A stretch of DNA of 7,550 nt from an uncultured Oscillospiraceae bacterium (GCA_905234005.1 CAJOFW010000156.1:1-7550), one strand, 5' to 3'. Shown: positions 1-6,611, numbered from the stretch's first letter. Numbers and translations are program-made. The notes: a model not told the origin generated them from the letters alone.

Positions 1-828
1 ACGGCGTCGTATTTCGGCTGCACGCAGTCGGCCGTGAGCCAGCTCGTCAAGGCGCTGGAGGCCGATCTGGGCGTGTCGCTGCTCATCCGCAGCAAAAACG
101 GCGTCCGGCTGACGGCGGAGGGGGAGTATCTGCTGCCCGGCATGCGCCAGATCGTGGCCGGGGAGCGGAGCGTGTACGAGCGCTCGCTGGAGCTGCAGAA
201 CCTCAACGCCGGTCTCATCCGCATCGGCATCTTCACAAGCCTCTCGTGCCAGTGGCTGCCGCCGTATCTGAAGCGCTTCCGGGAGGATTTCCCGAACATC
301 GGCTTTGAGCTTCTGCAGGGCGACGTGACGGAGATATCCGACTGGCTCCGCAACGGCATGGTGGACATCGGCTTCATGACGCCGCCGGATTCCGACGAGT
401 TCTTTTTCCGGGAGCTTCTGGCCGACCGGATGAACCTCGTCCTGCCGCACGAACACCCGCTCGCGAAGGACGGCGTGACGCTGCGCGATCTCCGTGACGA
501 GACGTTCGTGATGCTCGAGTCCGGCTACAGCCTGATCACGGATAAAATGTTCCGGGACGCCGGTATGCGGCCGAAGCAGCAGTACACGGTCAAGGACGAC
601 TACACGGTCATGTCGATGGTCGAGAGCGGCCTCGGCGTGTCCATCCTGCCGGAGCTTATGCTCCAGCGCAGCCCGTACAGGCTGTTCAGCGTCCCGTCGG
701 AGCCGGCGTATTACCGGCGGCTCGGCATGTCGTGGCTGCGGAAGGAGAAAAACAGCGCCGCTGTGCGCAAATTTGTATCGGCGCTGCTTCAGGGCCTCGG
801 CCTTGCGGAAAACGCCGCCGGTGAATGA
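1..828 (+). CDS. LysR-family transcriptional regulator (5' end outside window)
   Basis: DNA-binding transcription factor of the LysR type, cytoplasmic. The reading frame is open from base 1, so the gene begins upstream; 275 residues are visible against a usual family length of about 290-300, so roughly 15-25 N-terminal residues are missing. The visible start is the recognition part of the winged helix-turn-helix (CTQSAVSQLVKALEADLGV, residues 7-25, then LIRSKNGVRLTAEGEYLLP), which matches the classic LysR pattern of S-Q-x-A-V-S followed by L-E-x-x-L-G. A linker helix and a two-lobed periplasmic-binding-protein-like effector domain follow (about residues 75-265), with the typical IGIFTSLSCQWLP opening strand and an ESGLGVSILPELM segment near the hinge. 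The effector cannot be read from the sequence. LysR genes often control a divergent neighbour, which would lie upstream of this window. The downstream gene is separated by a terminator, so it is not obviously the target. Confidence 0.93.
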   Translation, partial: TASYFGCTQSAVSQLVKALEADLGVSLLIRSKNGVRLTAEGEYLLPGMRQIVAGERSVYERSLELQNLNAGLIRIGIFTSLSCQWLPPYLKRFREDFPNIGFELLQGDVTEISDWLRNGMVDIGFMTPPDSDEFFFRELLADRMNLVLPHEHPLAKDGVTLRDLRDETFVMLESGYSLITDKMFRDAGMRPKQQYTVKDDYTVMSMVESGLGVSILPELMLQRSPYRLFSVPSEPAYYRRLGMSWLRKEKNSAAVRKFVSALLQGLGLAENAAGE

Positions 829-851
829 AGCCGGCATTGACACAACATCAC

Positions 852-891
852 AAACCGGACGGCGCCCACGGCTGCGGAGCCGCCCGGTTTT
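852..891 (+). terminator. Intrinsic terminator after the LysR gene
   Basis: An inverted repeat begins 23 nt after the LysR stop codon. Arm AAACCGGACGGC (852-863) pairs with GCCGCCCGGTTT (879-890) at 11 of 12 positions, with a 15-nt loop. A short T stretch (TTTT, 888-891) forms the end of the 3' arm and runs one base beyond it. The stem is strong and GC-rich but the T tract is short, so some readthrough into the next gene is possible. No convincing promoter is visible between this hairpin and the next start codon. Confidence 0.75.
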
Positions 892-930
892 ACGCGGCGG
901 GCGCGGCCTGTGACGTGCCGTCCCGTTGCC

Positions 931-938
931 GGAGAAGG
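931..938 (+). promoter_or_regulatory. Ribosome binding site that fixes the propeller gene start at 947
   Basis: GGAGAAGG (931-938) lies 8 nt before the ATG at 947, an ideal Shine-Dalgarno spacing. The longer reading frame begins at a TTG at 926, upstream of this site, with no ribosome binding site of its own. The ATG at 947 is therefore preferred, which removes seven residues from the longest possible protein. Confidence 0.8.
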
Positions 939-946
939 TGCTGGGC

Positions 947-3013
947 ATGGATTCGGTTCGTAAACGCGGGATTATTCAGAGGGGTATAATCAGGCTCGCG
1001 GCGGCGCTGTTTTCCGCGCTTCTGCTCGCGGCGGCGCTGTTTCCGGCGTGCCGCGTGTTTGCCGACGACGCGGAGGCGGACGGCGTAACCGCCGCCGAAG
1101 TGTCCGCCGCCGGCGTAACCGCCGCCGACGGACCTGCCGCGCCGCCGGCGCGCTGGCATCAGACGGCCGCGGCGCTGTTCGGGTGGGTGTTTGCCCTGCT
1201 CGCGGCGGCGCTTGTCGTGCTCGCGGCGGCGCGGTATATCCGCCTGGGCCGGCGGCGCGGCCACCGGCAGCTCACGCCCGCGCAGAAGCGGCGGGATGTG
1301 ATGCCGACGCTGGTTCTCGCGGCGGTGCTGGCCGTTCCGATGCTGCTTTTATTCCGCCGTGCGGGCAGCGTCCGGCGTCAGATCGAGGCGTACAACGAGG
1401 CGGCGGCGGCACAGGCGGCGGCCATGGCGGAGGAGGCGCGGGCGGAGGCCGAGGCACAGGCGGCGATGGCCCTCGCCGCGATGACGTTCGCCCCCGAGGC
1501 CGACGAGAGCGCCGACCCCGCGAACTGGGGCGTCCGCTGGGAGACGATGGCGTTCGGCGAGATCACATCGGCCTTTCGCCGCACGGAGGGCATCGCCTTC
1601 GGCGACGGCGGCGACTATTTCGCCCTGCCCGGCGTGGCCACCTTCCGGGGCGGCAACTACCGGGACGGCGGCGCATACGGCGTCGCCTCGATCAGCGACA
1701 ACGAGATCACCACGGCGTGGACCTCCCGAACCGGCCAGCTCACGGCGATGAACGGAACGTGGACCGGCAACGGCTGGACGGGCCAGCCGCTCATCGTGCA
1801 GTGGGATGACGAGACGCGGCAGGTCATGAATCTGTACGACGAGAAGAAGAACAAATCCGACCTCGTGGAGGTCATCTACGCGGCGCTGGACGGTCACGTC
1901 TACTTCCTCGACCTGAGCGACGGCAGCTACACCCGCGACCCGCTCGACATCGGCTTTGTGTTCAAGGGCGCCGGCGCGGTCGACCCACGGGGCTATCCGC
2001 TCCTGTACCTCGGCGCAGGGGACTACACGTCGGACAGCCGGCCGCCCCGGATGTTCATCGTGAGCCTCATCGACGGCTCGGTGCTTTACGAGGCCGGGTA
2101 CGCGGACAGCTTCTCCCTGCGGTCGTGGTGCGCCTATGACTCCTCGCCGCTCGTGGACGCGGCAACGGATACGCTGATCTGGCCCGGCGAGAACGGCGTC
2201 CTCTACACGATCCGGCTCAATTCACGCTACGACGCGGCGGCGGGCACGGTATCCGTCTCGCCGGACGCGGCGGTCAAGAGCCGCTACACCGACAGCCTGA
2301 ACACGTCGGACGCGTACTGGTACGGCATGGAGTCAAGCGCCGTGGTCGTGGATCGGTATCTGTACGTATCCGAAAACGGCGGCCTGTTCTTCTGCGTCGA
2401 CCTCGACAGCATGTCCCTCGTCTGGGCGCAGGACACCGGCGACGACTCTAACTCCACCCCGGTCTACGAGCCGGACGGCCCCGGCCACGGCTACCTCTAC
2501 ACCGCCCCGTCCCTGCACTGGAAGGCGGACAGCGACAATCGGGGCAGCATATCGGTCTGTAAGCTCGACGCGATCACGGGCGGGATCGTCTGGACGCACA
2601 GCTTTGAATGCTTCACCGTGGACGGCGTATCCGGCGGCGTTCAGTCCACGCCGGTGCTCGGACGGACGGGCAGCGCCATCGACGGGCTTGTCATCTACGG
2701 CGTGTCCCGCACGCCCACGGAGGGAAGCGGCGTTCTCACGGCGCTGGACACCGAGACCGGCGATACGGTGTGGAGCCTCTCGCTCGATTACTACGCGTGG
2801 AGCTCGCCGCTTGCGCTGTACGACGCCGGGGGCGGAGCGAAGCTTGTGCTGTGCGACTCCCAGGGCGGCGTGTACCTGATCGACGGCGCGACCGGACAGG
2901 TTCTCGATACGATGACGTTAAACGGCGGCGTGGAGTCCACCCCCGCCGCGTTCAACGACCGGCTCGTCGTCGGCACACGCGGCGAGCAGATTTACGGTAT
3001 GAGGGTCTACTGA
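947..3013 (+). CDS. Membrane-anchored PQQ-type beta-propeller protein
   Basis: A 688-residue protein of unknown specific role, probably anchored in the membrane with a large extracytoplasmic propeller. The N-terminus has positive residues then a hydrophobic stretch (about 15-38) ending in VFA-DD, a plausible signal-peptidase site. A low-complexity Ala/Val/Gly stretch follows. Two more hydrophobic segments (about 73-96 and 119-136) flank a very basic loop (RYIRLGRRRGHRQ) that should be cytoplasmic. After an Ala/Glu-rich helical stretch (about 145-180), residues from about 193 form the propeller. Blades are marked by the PQQ-like pattern of a D-x-x-T-G turn followed by hydrophobic/W residues: VDLDSMSLVWAQDT (484-497), LDAITGGIVWTHSF (540-553), ALDTETGDTVWSLSL (599-613), LIDGATGQVLDTMTL (644-658). 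LPGVATFRGGNYRDGG (about 227-242) resembles, from memory, a conserved segment in clostridial propeller proteins. The pattern alone does not show that PQQ is bound; most such proteins are structural, binding or scaffold proteins (BamB-like folds). Its stop codon overlaps azlC by 1 nt, implying co-expression. Confidence 0.85.
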   Translation: MDSVRKRGIIQRGIIRLAAALFSALLLAAALFPACRVFADDAEADGVTAAEVSAAGVTAADGPAAPPARWHQTAAALFGWVFALLAAALVVLAAARYIRLGRRRGHRQLTPAQKRRDVMPTLVLAAVLAVPMLLLFRRAGSVRRQIEAYNEAAAAQAAAMAEEARAEAEAQAAMALAAMTFAPEADESADPANWGVRWETMAFGEITSAFRRTEGIAFGDGGDYFALPGVATFRGGNYRDGGAYGVASISDNEITTAWTSRTGQLTAMNGTWTGNGWTGQPLIVQWDDETRQVMNLYDEKKNKSDLVEVIYAALDGHVYFLDLSDGSYTRDPLDIGFVFKGAGAVDPRGYPLLYLGAGDYTSDSRPPRMFIVSLIDGSVLYEAGYADSFSLRSWCAYDSSPLVDAATDTLIWPGENGVLYTIRLNSRYDAAAGTVSVSPDAAVKSRYTDSLNTSDAYWYGMESSAVVVDRYLYVSENGGLFFCVDLDSMSLVWAQDTGDDSNSTPVYEPDGPGHGYLYTAPSLHWKADSDNRGSISVCKLDAITGGIVWTHSFECFTVDGVSGGVQSTPVLGRTGSAIDGLVIYGVSRTPTEGSGVLTALDTETGDTVWSLSLDYYAWSSPLALYDAGGGAKLVLCDSQGGVYLIDGATGQVLDTMTLNGGVESTPAAFNDRLVVGTRGEQIYGMRVY
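1081..1140 (+). repeat. 30-bp tandem duplication inside the propeller gene
   Basis: Two adjacent 30-bp units (1081-1110 and 1111-1140) share their first 18 bases exactly (CGGCGTAACCGCCGCCGA) and match at 25 of 30 positions. In frame they encode GVTAAEVSAA followed by GVTAADGPAA, in the low-complexity stretch between the signal-like segment and the next membrane segment. The unit length is a multiple of three, so gain or loss would lengthen or shorten this linker without a frameshift. Confidence 0.8.
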
Positions 3014-3792
3014 TGAAGCCTGTAAACGCGGCGGGAAGCGAAACCGCCAACCGAAACCGTCTGCCCCGGGACGCGGCGAAAAAAAGGGCCGTGTTTCTGC
3101 GCGGCGCAAGGGACGGCGTCTCGATCGGCCTCGGCTATTTCGCCGTGTCGTTCGCGCTGGGCATCGCTGCCCGGAACGCCGGGATGACGGCGTTTCAGGG
3201 CTTTCTCATGAGCTGGCTCGGCATGGCCTCGGCCGGCGAGTACGCGGCGATCACGGTCATCGCGGCGGGGGCGTCCTACCTCGAAATGGCGCTCGTGTCG
3301 CTGATCGCGAACGCACGGTATCTGCTCATGAGCTTTGCGCTCAGCCAGCGTCTGTCGCCGGAGACGGGCATCGGCCACCGGCTCGCGATCGGCTATTCCG
3401 TGACGGACGAGCTGTTCGGCATCGCGGTCGCCCAGCCGAAGCCGCTGTCGCCGCTGTACTCCTACGGCTCCTACGCCGTGACGATCCCGATGTGGGCGGC
3501 GGGCACGGCGCTCGGCGTCGTCATGGGCAACGTCCTGCCCGTCCGCGTCGTGAGCGCCCTGAGCGTGGCGCTGTTCGGGATGTTCATCGCGGTCATCATC
3601 CCGCCGGCACGGAAAAACCGTGTCGTGCTGCTGTTCGTGGCGCTGAGCTTTCTTGCGAGCTTTCTCTTATCACGTCTGCCCGTCACGGCGGCGCTGTCGT
3701 CCGGCACGCGGACGATCATCCTGACCGTTGCGCTCGCGGCGGCGGCCGCCGCGTTCTTCCCGGTCGGGGACGACGAGGAGGGTTCGGCATGA
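3013..3792 (+). CDS. azlC: AzlC-family branched-chain amino acid exporter, large subunit
   Basis: Integral membrane protein of 259 residues, the large subunit of a two-component exporter for branched-chain amino acids and analogues (AzlCD, known for azaleucine resistance in Bacillus subtilis; BrnFE in Corynebacterium also exports methionine). Family features: a basic N-terminus then GVSIGLGYFAVSFALGIAARNAG (about 35-57); an MSWLGMASAGEYAAI segment (66-80) at the usual F-A-G-A-x-Q-F site; SLIANARYLLMSFALS (96-111), matching the signature N-x-R-x-x-L; and GYSVTDELFGIA (127-138) with the conserved T-D-E. Further hydrophobic segments lie at about 154-172, 177-197, 203-220 and 231-250. The ATG shares its A with the preceding TGA stop, with GAGGG 7 nt upstream, so an earlier start inside the propeller gene is unlikely. 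Slightly longer than typical (about 230-250) because of a 30-residue polar N-terminal extension. The actual substrate is not proven. Confidence 0.93.
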   Translation: MKPVNAAGSETANRNRLPRDAAKKRAVFLRGARDGVSIGLGYFAVSFALGIAARNAGMTAFQGFLMSWLGMASAGEYAAITVIAAGASYLEMALVSLIANARYLLMSFALSQRLSPETGIGHRLAIGYSVTDELFGIAVAQPKPLSPLYSYGSYAVTIPMWAAGTALGVVMGNVLPVRVVSALSVALFGMFIAVIIPPARKNRVVLLFVALSFLASFLLSRLPVTAALSSGTRTIILTVALAAAAAAFFPVGDDEEGSA

Positions 3793-4097
3793 GTCACAAC
3801 GTCTATATCTATCTGCTTGTGATGTTCGCGGTCGTGTACGCCATCCGCGTCCTGCCGCTGACGCTTGTGCGAAAGCCGATACAAAACCGGTTCATCCGGT
3901 CGTTTCTCTACTACGTGCCGTATGTGACGCTCGCGGTCATGACGTTCCCCGCGATCGTGGACGCGACGCAGTCGCCCATCGCGGGCGCGGCGGCGCTGGC
4001 GCTCGGCATCCTGCTCGCCTGGTGCGGCGCCGGCCTGTTCCCGGTGGCCGTATCGTGCTGCCTGATCGTGCTCGTGCTCGAGTGGTTTCTCGTATAA
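3789..4097 (+). CDS. azlD: AzlD-family branched-chain amino acid exporter, small subunit
   Basis: Small integral membrane protein of 102 residues, partner of AzlC in the exporter. Family signs are the small size, an N-terminal membrane segment (about 6-24) ending in AIRVLPLTLVRKP (the R-x-L-P-L motif), then FLYYVPYVTLAVMTFPAI (39-56) with the conserved Y-V-P, and two C-terminal hydrophobic segments (about 64-83 and 84-101). The ATG overlaps the azlC stop in an ATGA arrangement (4 nt). AGGAGG at 3776-3781, within the end of azlC, is a full-consensus Shine-Dalgarno with 7-nt spacing, so high translation coupled to azlC is expected. The stop codon (4095-4097) lies at the edge of the repeat region that follows. 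Its position directly after azlC makes the assignment firm. Confidence 0.93.
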   Translation: MSHNVYIYLLVMFAVVYAIRVLPLTLVRKPIQNRFIRSFLYYVPYVTLAVMTFPAIVDATQSPIAGAAALALGILLAWCGAGLFPVAVSCCLIVLVLEWFLV

Positions 4098-4160
4098 ACT
4101 GTTCGGCAGCTGCATAACCGTTCGGCACCCATTGAATCCCGGATAACCGTTCGGTACCCA
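4095..4160. repeat. Short direct repeats in the convergent intergenic region
   Basis: ATAACCGTTCGGCACCCA (4114-4131) recurs as ATAACCGTTCGGTACCCA (4143-4160), 17 of 18 bases identical, with a period of 29 nt. A weaker third copy (4095-4110, 12 of 16 matching, containing GTTCGGCA) overlaps the azlD stop codon and lies 19 nt upstream of the first good copy. Each good copy contains the small inverted element CCGTTCGG. The units are too few and too unevenly spaced to be a CRISPR array. They may be part of a dispersed intergenic repeat family, which this window alone cannot show. Confidence 0.6.
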
Positions 4161-4195
4161 CAAAGTATTCCCTGCGTTTTTTGTTTCATCTGCCG

Positions 4196-4241
4196 AAAAA
4201 TCTGACTGCGCAATCCGCACACCCCTATTGTGCGGTATTGC
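4196..4241 (-). terminator. Probable terminator of the GH13 gene
   Basis: Downstream of the GH13 stop codon on the minus strand, GCAAT-A-CCGCAC pairs with GTGCGG-ATTGC (plus-strand arms 4210-4220 and 4230-4241; 11 bp with one bulged base, 9-nt loop). A five-T run on the minus strand (plus-strand A run 4196-4200) follows, but 9 nt after the stem, which is farther than in a classic intrinsic terminator. No T tract follows the hairpin on the plus strand. A T6 run at 4177-4182 could belong to azlD termination, but I see no stem next to it. Confidence 0.45.
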
Positions 4242-4257
4242 CTTTGGGGAAAAAGTA

Positions 4258-6366
4258 TTACGCCTCGTCGGCGGGGGCGAGCAGGACGGCGCTGCGGGGG
4301 GCGACGCGGAGCATCAGCCCGCCGTCCTCCACGATGCCGGCGTCCCGGCGGGCGCAGGTGAAGCCGTCCGCGTCCGTCGTGAGGATGCGGACGTATCGTT
4401 CCCCGTCCGCCGCGCCGACGTCACGCAGACGCAGCGATACGCAGATCTCCCCGCCGCCGTTGTTGCAGACCGTGACGACGCGGTCGTTTTCGTTGAACCG
4501 GCCGTAGGCGATGAAGCCCATCCCGGCGCCGAGCGGCAGGAAGGAGCCGTTTCGGAGCGACGGATGCGCCCGCCGCAGGGCCGCGATATGGCGGTGCAGC
4601 TCGATGAGGTTCTCGTCCTCCTCGCCCCAGGGGTATGTGCGGCGGCAGTCGGGGTCTGTCCAGCCGACCTGCCCCGCCTCGTCGCCGTAGTAGATCGTGG
4701 GCGCGCCGGGCCAGGTCATCATGATCGCGACGGCCTCCCGGAGGACGGCCTTGTCGACGCCCTCTCCGGCGGCGTCGGAGCCCATCGTGTGCAGCCGGCC
4801 AACGCGCTGGTTCGTCCGCGTCAGGAAACGCGAGTGGTCGTGGTTTGACAGCTCATTCATCGCGCACAGCAGCGAGCCCCACTCAAACCGGGCCATGTTC
4901 TCGTACATCGTCTCGAAGAACACGCCGCCGTTCTGGTACAGGTCGTGGCGGACGGCGTCGCTGTGCTTCTCCATGCCCGTCAGGAAGAAGGAGACGGGCT
5001 CCATGAACGCGTCGTAGTTCATGACGGAATCCCACTGGTCGCCGCGCAGCCACGGCGACGGGTCGCCGTAGTACTCCGCGAGGATCAGAAGGTCAGGGTT
5101 CACCGCCTTCAGGCGGCGGCGGAACTCCTGCCAGAAGCTGTGGTTGTACGACTGGCTGTGGCCGAGATCGGCCGCTACGTCGAGCCGCCAGCCGTCGATC
5201 GAATACGGGGGCTTCGCCCAGCGGCAGGCGATGTCGATGATTCGCTCCATCAGCGCGGGCGTGCCCTCATAATCGAGCTTCGGCAGGGTCTCGTGGTCCC
5301 ACCAGCCCTCGTAGCGGTTGTCGTGGTGGTTCTCAAAGCGGAAAAAGCGGCGGTAGGGGCTCTCGTTAGACTGGTACGCGCCGGGTGCGAATTCGCCGGT
5401 GCGGCGGTATATGCCCTCGCGATCCATCCACTTGTGGAACGAGCCGCAGTGGTTGAACACGCCGTCGAGGATGATACGCATGCCCCGGCGGTGTATCTCC
5501 CGGCACAGCGAGGCGAACAGGGCGTCGCTGCGCGTGAGGTTTTCCTCCGAGGTGACGCGGCGGATATAGCGCAGCGCGTCGGCGTTGCACTGGTTCTGCG
5601 GAGGGAGGCTGTAGCTCACGTCGTCGACGATCACGGCGAGATGGGGATCGACGTGCTCGTAATCCTGCGTGTCGTATTTGTGCGAGGACGGCGACAGAAA
5701 GATCGGGTTCAGGTAGACGACCTCCACGCCGAGGGACTGCAGGTAATCAAGCTTCTGCATGATCCCCTGCAGGTCGCCGCCGCAGAAGCGGCGGTAATCG
5801 TCGATCGTGGGCATCTCATCCCACGAGGACGCGTGGCGGACGTGGCCGTGTATGTAGCTGTATTCCCCGTTCGTCACGTCGTTGGACGGCTCGCCGTTTG
5901 CGAAGCGGTCGGGCAGGATCTGGTACTGCAGCGCGCCCTGCGCCCAGGCGGGCGTGTGGTACCCCGGCGTGAAGCGGAAGTTGTAGTGCGGGTTCGGGCT
6001 GCGCTGCGGGCCGAGGCGTCTGGCCCCGTTTTTCTGGCAGACGTAATCAAGCCCCCCGTACCGGATGAGAAAATAATACGACACGGGCCGGTCAAGGCAC
6101 ATAAGCTCGGCCTCGAACAGCGTGAAATAATCCGTCACGGCGACCTCGTGCATGGGGATGGCGACCGAGTGATCCTGCGTCTGCAAAAACGCGGACAGCC
6201 CCGGCGTCTTCGGGGCGCGGAGGCGTATCTTCACGACGTCGCCGGGGTTCGGCTCGGACGGGGAGCGGAACTGCTCGGTCTCGTCGCTGAAAAAGGCGGT
6301 GATAAAGCCCTGACCGGGCGCCGCGCCGCAGTCGGGCGCGGGGTGTGGGTCGTTCTGTCTATTCAT
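4258..6366 (-). CDS. GH13 alpha-glucan hydrolase, neopullulanase/cyclomaltodextrinase type
   Basis: Cytoplasmic glycoside hydrolase of 702 residues, no signal peptide, expected to cleave alpha-1,4 (possibly alpha-1,6) bonds in maltodextrins, cyclodextrins or pullulan fragments. An N-terminal CBM34-like beta domain (about 18-135) precedes the catalytic barrel. GH13 motifs in order: YQILPDRFANG (148-158), VVYLNPIF (216-223) with HKYDTQDY (229-236), region I DGVFNH (301-306), LPKLDYE (361-367, compare the MPKLN motif of subfamily 20), region II GWRLDVAAD with nucleophile Asp396, region III LAEYYGD with acid/base Glu431, and region IV SNHDHSR with Asp510. All three catalytic carboxylates are present. 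GAPTIYYGDEAG (554-565) and a C-terminal beta domain (about 605-702) complete it. It is about 100 residues longer than typical subfamily-20 enzymes, mainly through extra sequence at about 241-282 and 312-358. The start ATG is preceded by AAAGGAGT at a rather long 12-nt spacing, but no nearer start exists. Exact substrate and subfamily are inferred. Confidence 0.92.
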   Translation of the reverse strand: MNRQNDPHPAPDCGAAPGQGFITAFFSDETEQFRSPSEPNPGDVVKIRLRAPKTPGLSAFLQTQDHSVAIPMHEVAVTDYFTLFEAELMCLDRPVSYYFLIRYGGLDYVCQKNGARRLGPQRSPNPHYNFRFTPGYHTPAWAQGALQYQILPDRFANGEPSNDVTNGEYSYIHGHVRHASSWDEMPTIDDYRRFCGGDLQGIMQKLDYLQSLGVEVVYLNPIFLSPSSHKYDTQDYEHVDPHLAVIVDDVSYSLPPQNQCNADALRYIRRVTSEENLTRSDALFASLCREIHRRGMRIILDGVFNHCGSFHKWMDREGIYRRTGEFAPGAYQSNESPYRRFFRFENHHDNRYEGWWDHETLPKLDYEGTPALMERIIDIACRWAKPPYSIDGWRLDVAADLGHSQSYNHSFWQEFRRRLKAVNPDLLILAEYYGDPSPWLRGDQWDSVMNYDAFMEPVSFFLTGMEKHSDAVRHDLYQNGGVFFETMYENMARFEWGSLLCAMNELSNHDHSRFLTRTNQRVGRLHTMGSDAAGEGVDKAVLREAVAIMMTWPGAPTIYYGDEAGQVGWTDPDCRRTYPWGEEDENLIELHRHIAALRRAHPSLRNGSFLPLGAGMGFIAYGRFNENDRVVTVCNNGGGEICVSLRLRDVGAADGERYVRILTTDADGFTCARRDAGIVEDGGLMLRVAPRSAVLLAPADEA

Positions 6367-6390
6367 GCGAGATTGTTACTCCTTTATGCT

Positions 6391-6422
6391 CCGGCGGTGC
6401 AGAGAGCTTTGAAAGCCGCCGG
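6391..6422 (-). promoter_or_regulatory. Stem-loop in the GH13 leader
   Basis: On the minus strand CCGGCGG (6422-6416) pairs perfectly with CCGCCGG (6397-6391) around an 18-nt loop. The stem ends 5 nt before the AAAGGAGT ribosome binding site (6385-6378). It could affect mRNA stability or translation. There is no T tract, so it is not an intrinsic terminator. No known riboswitch class is recognised. Confidence 0.45.
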
Positions 6423-6456
6423 AAACGGCTTCGGCTGAAAGAAAGCCAACTATACT

Positions 6457-6485
6457 ATTATACGTCCGGCGCGGGCCGCTGTCAA
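6457..6485 (-). promoter_or_regulatory. Perfect-consensus sigma-A promoter for the GH13 gene
   Basis: On the minus strand TTGACA (6485-6480) is followed after exactly 17 nt by TATAAT (6462-6457). Both hexamers match the housekeeping consensus at all six positions. Transcription should start near 6450, giving a leader of about 84 nt. Such a strong core promoter usually needs a repressor to be regulated. Confidence 0.88.
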
Positions 6486-6582
6486 ACACAACCTGTTCTT
6501 CAAATCGGAAAAATCGATCATGCCGGCGCCGCCTCTGTATACAGGCAGCCCCGTCCATGCCGTCCGCCGTCCCGGAAAGCCG

Positions 6583-6611
6583 TTGTCACGGCGGGGCGGC
6601 TGTGGTATACT
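6583..6611 (+). promoter_or_regulatory. Sigma-A promoter for the TPR gene
   Basis: TTGTCA (6583-6588) and TATACT (6606-6611) are separated by 17 nt; each matches consensus at five of six positions. Transcription should start near 6618, about 52 nt before the ATG at 6671. This placement also supports that start over a longer reading frame opening at 6557, which would begin upstream of the promoter. Confidence 0.8.

Noticed and set aside
837..842. Perfect TTGACA hexamer after the LysR gene
   Set aside because: No -10-like hexamer lies 16-18 nt downstream; that position falls inside the GC-rich terminator stem.
926..946. TTG start for the propeller gene
   Set aside because: The only good ribosome binding site (931-938) lies downstream of this TTG and is correctly spaced for the ATG at 947.
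1027..1060. Possible lipoprotein signal (LFPAC) in the propeller protein
   Set aside because: The residues before the Cys do not fit a lipobox (Phe and Pro at -3 and -2), and a better signal-peptidase-like site VFA-DD follows.
995..1231. Four exact copies of CTCGCGGCGGCG (995, 1025, 1199, 1220)
   Set aside because: All are in frame and encode Leu-Ala-Ala-Ala in hydrophobic segments. The same 12-mer occurs in azlC (3733-3744) in the same frame, so codon bias in Ala-rich membrane segments explains it.
1048..1809. Open frame of 253 codons in another frame within the propeller gene
   Set aside because: The translation is almost all Arg/Gly/Ala low complexity, a GC-rich frame shadow of the propeller gene, with no ribosome binding site or family resemblance.
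4095..4160. CRISPR-like array
   Set aside because: Only two good 18-bp copies with an 11-nt gap and a third uneven copy; repeat and spacer lengths do not fit, and no cas genes are present.
3471..4220. Minus-strand open frames opposite azlC/azlD and across the intergenic repeats
   Set aside because: Antisense to well-identified exporter genes; Arg/His/Asp-rich translation without domains. The similar-looking peptides at the N-terminal ends simply reflect the DNA repeats.
4945..6438. Open frame of 497 codons on the plus strand opposite the GH13 gene
   Set aside because: It is antisense to a gene with intact GH13 catalytic motifs. Long antisense frames are expected in GC-rich DNA, and its translation is Val/Arg/Ala-rich with no recognisable domain.
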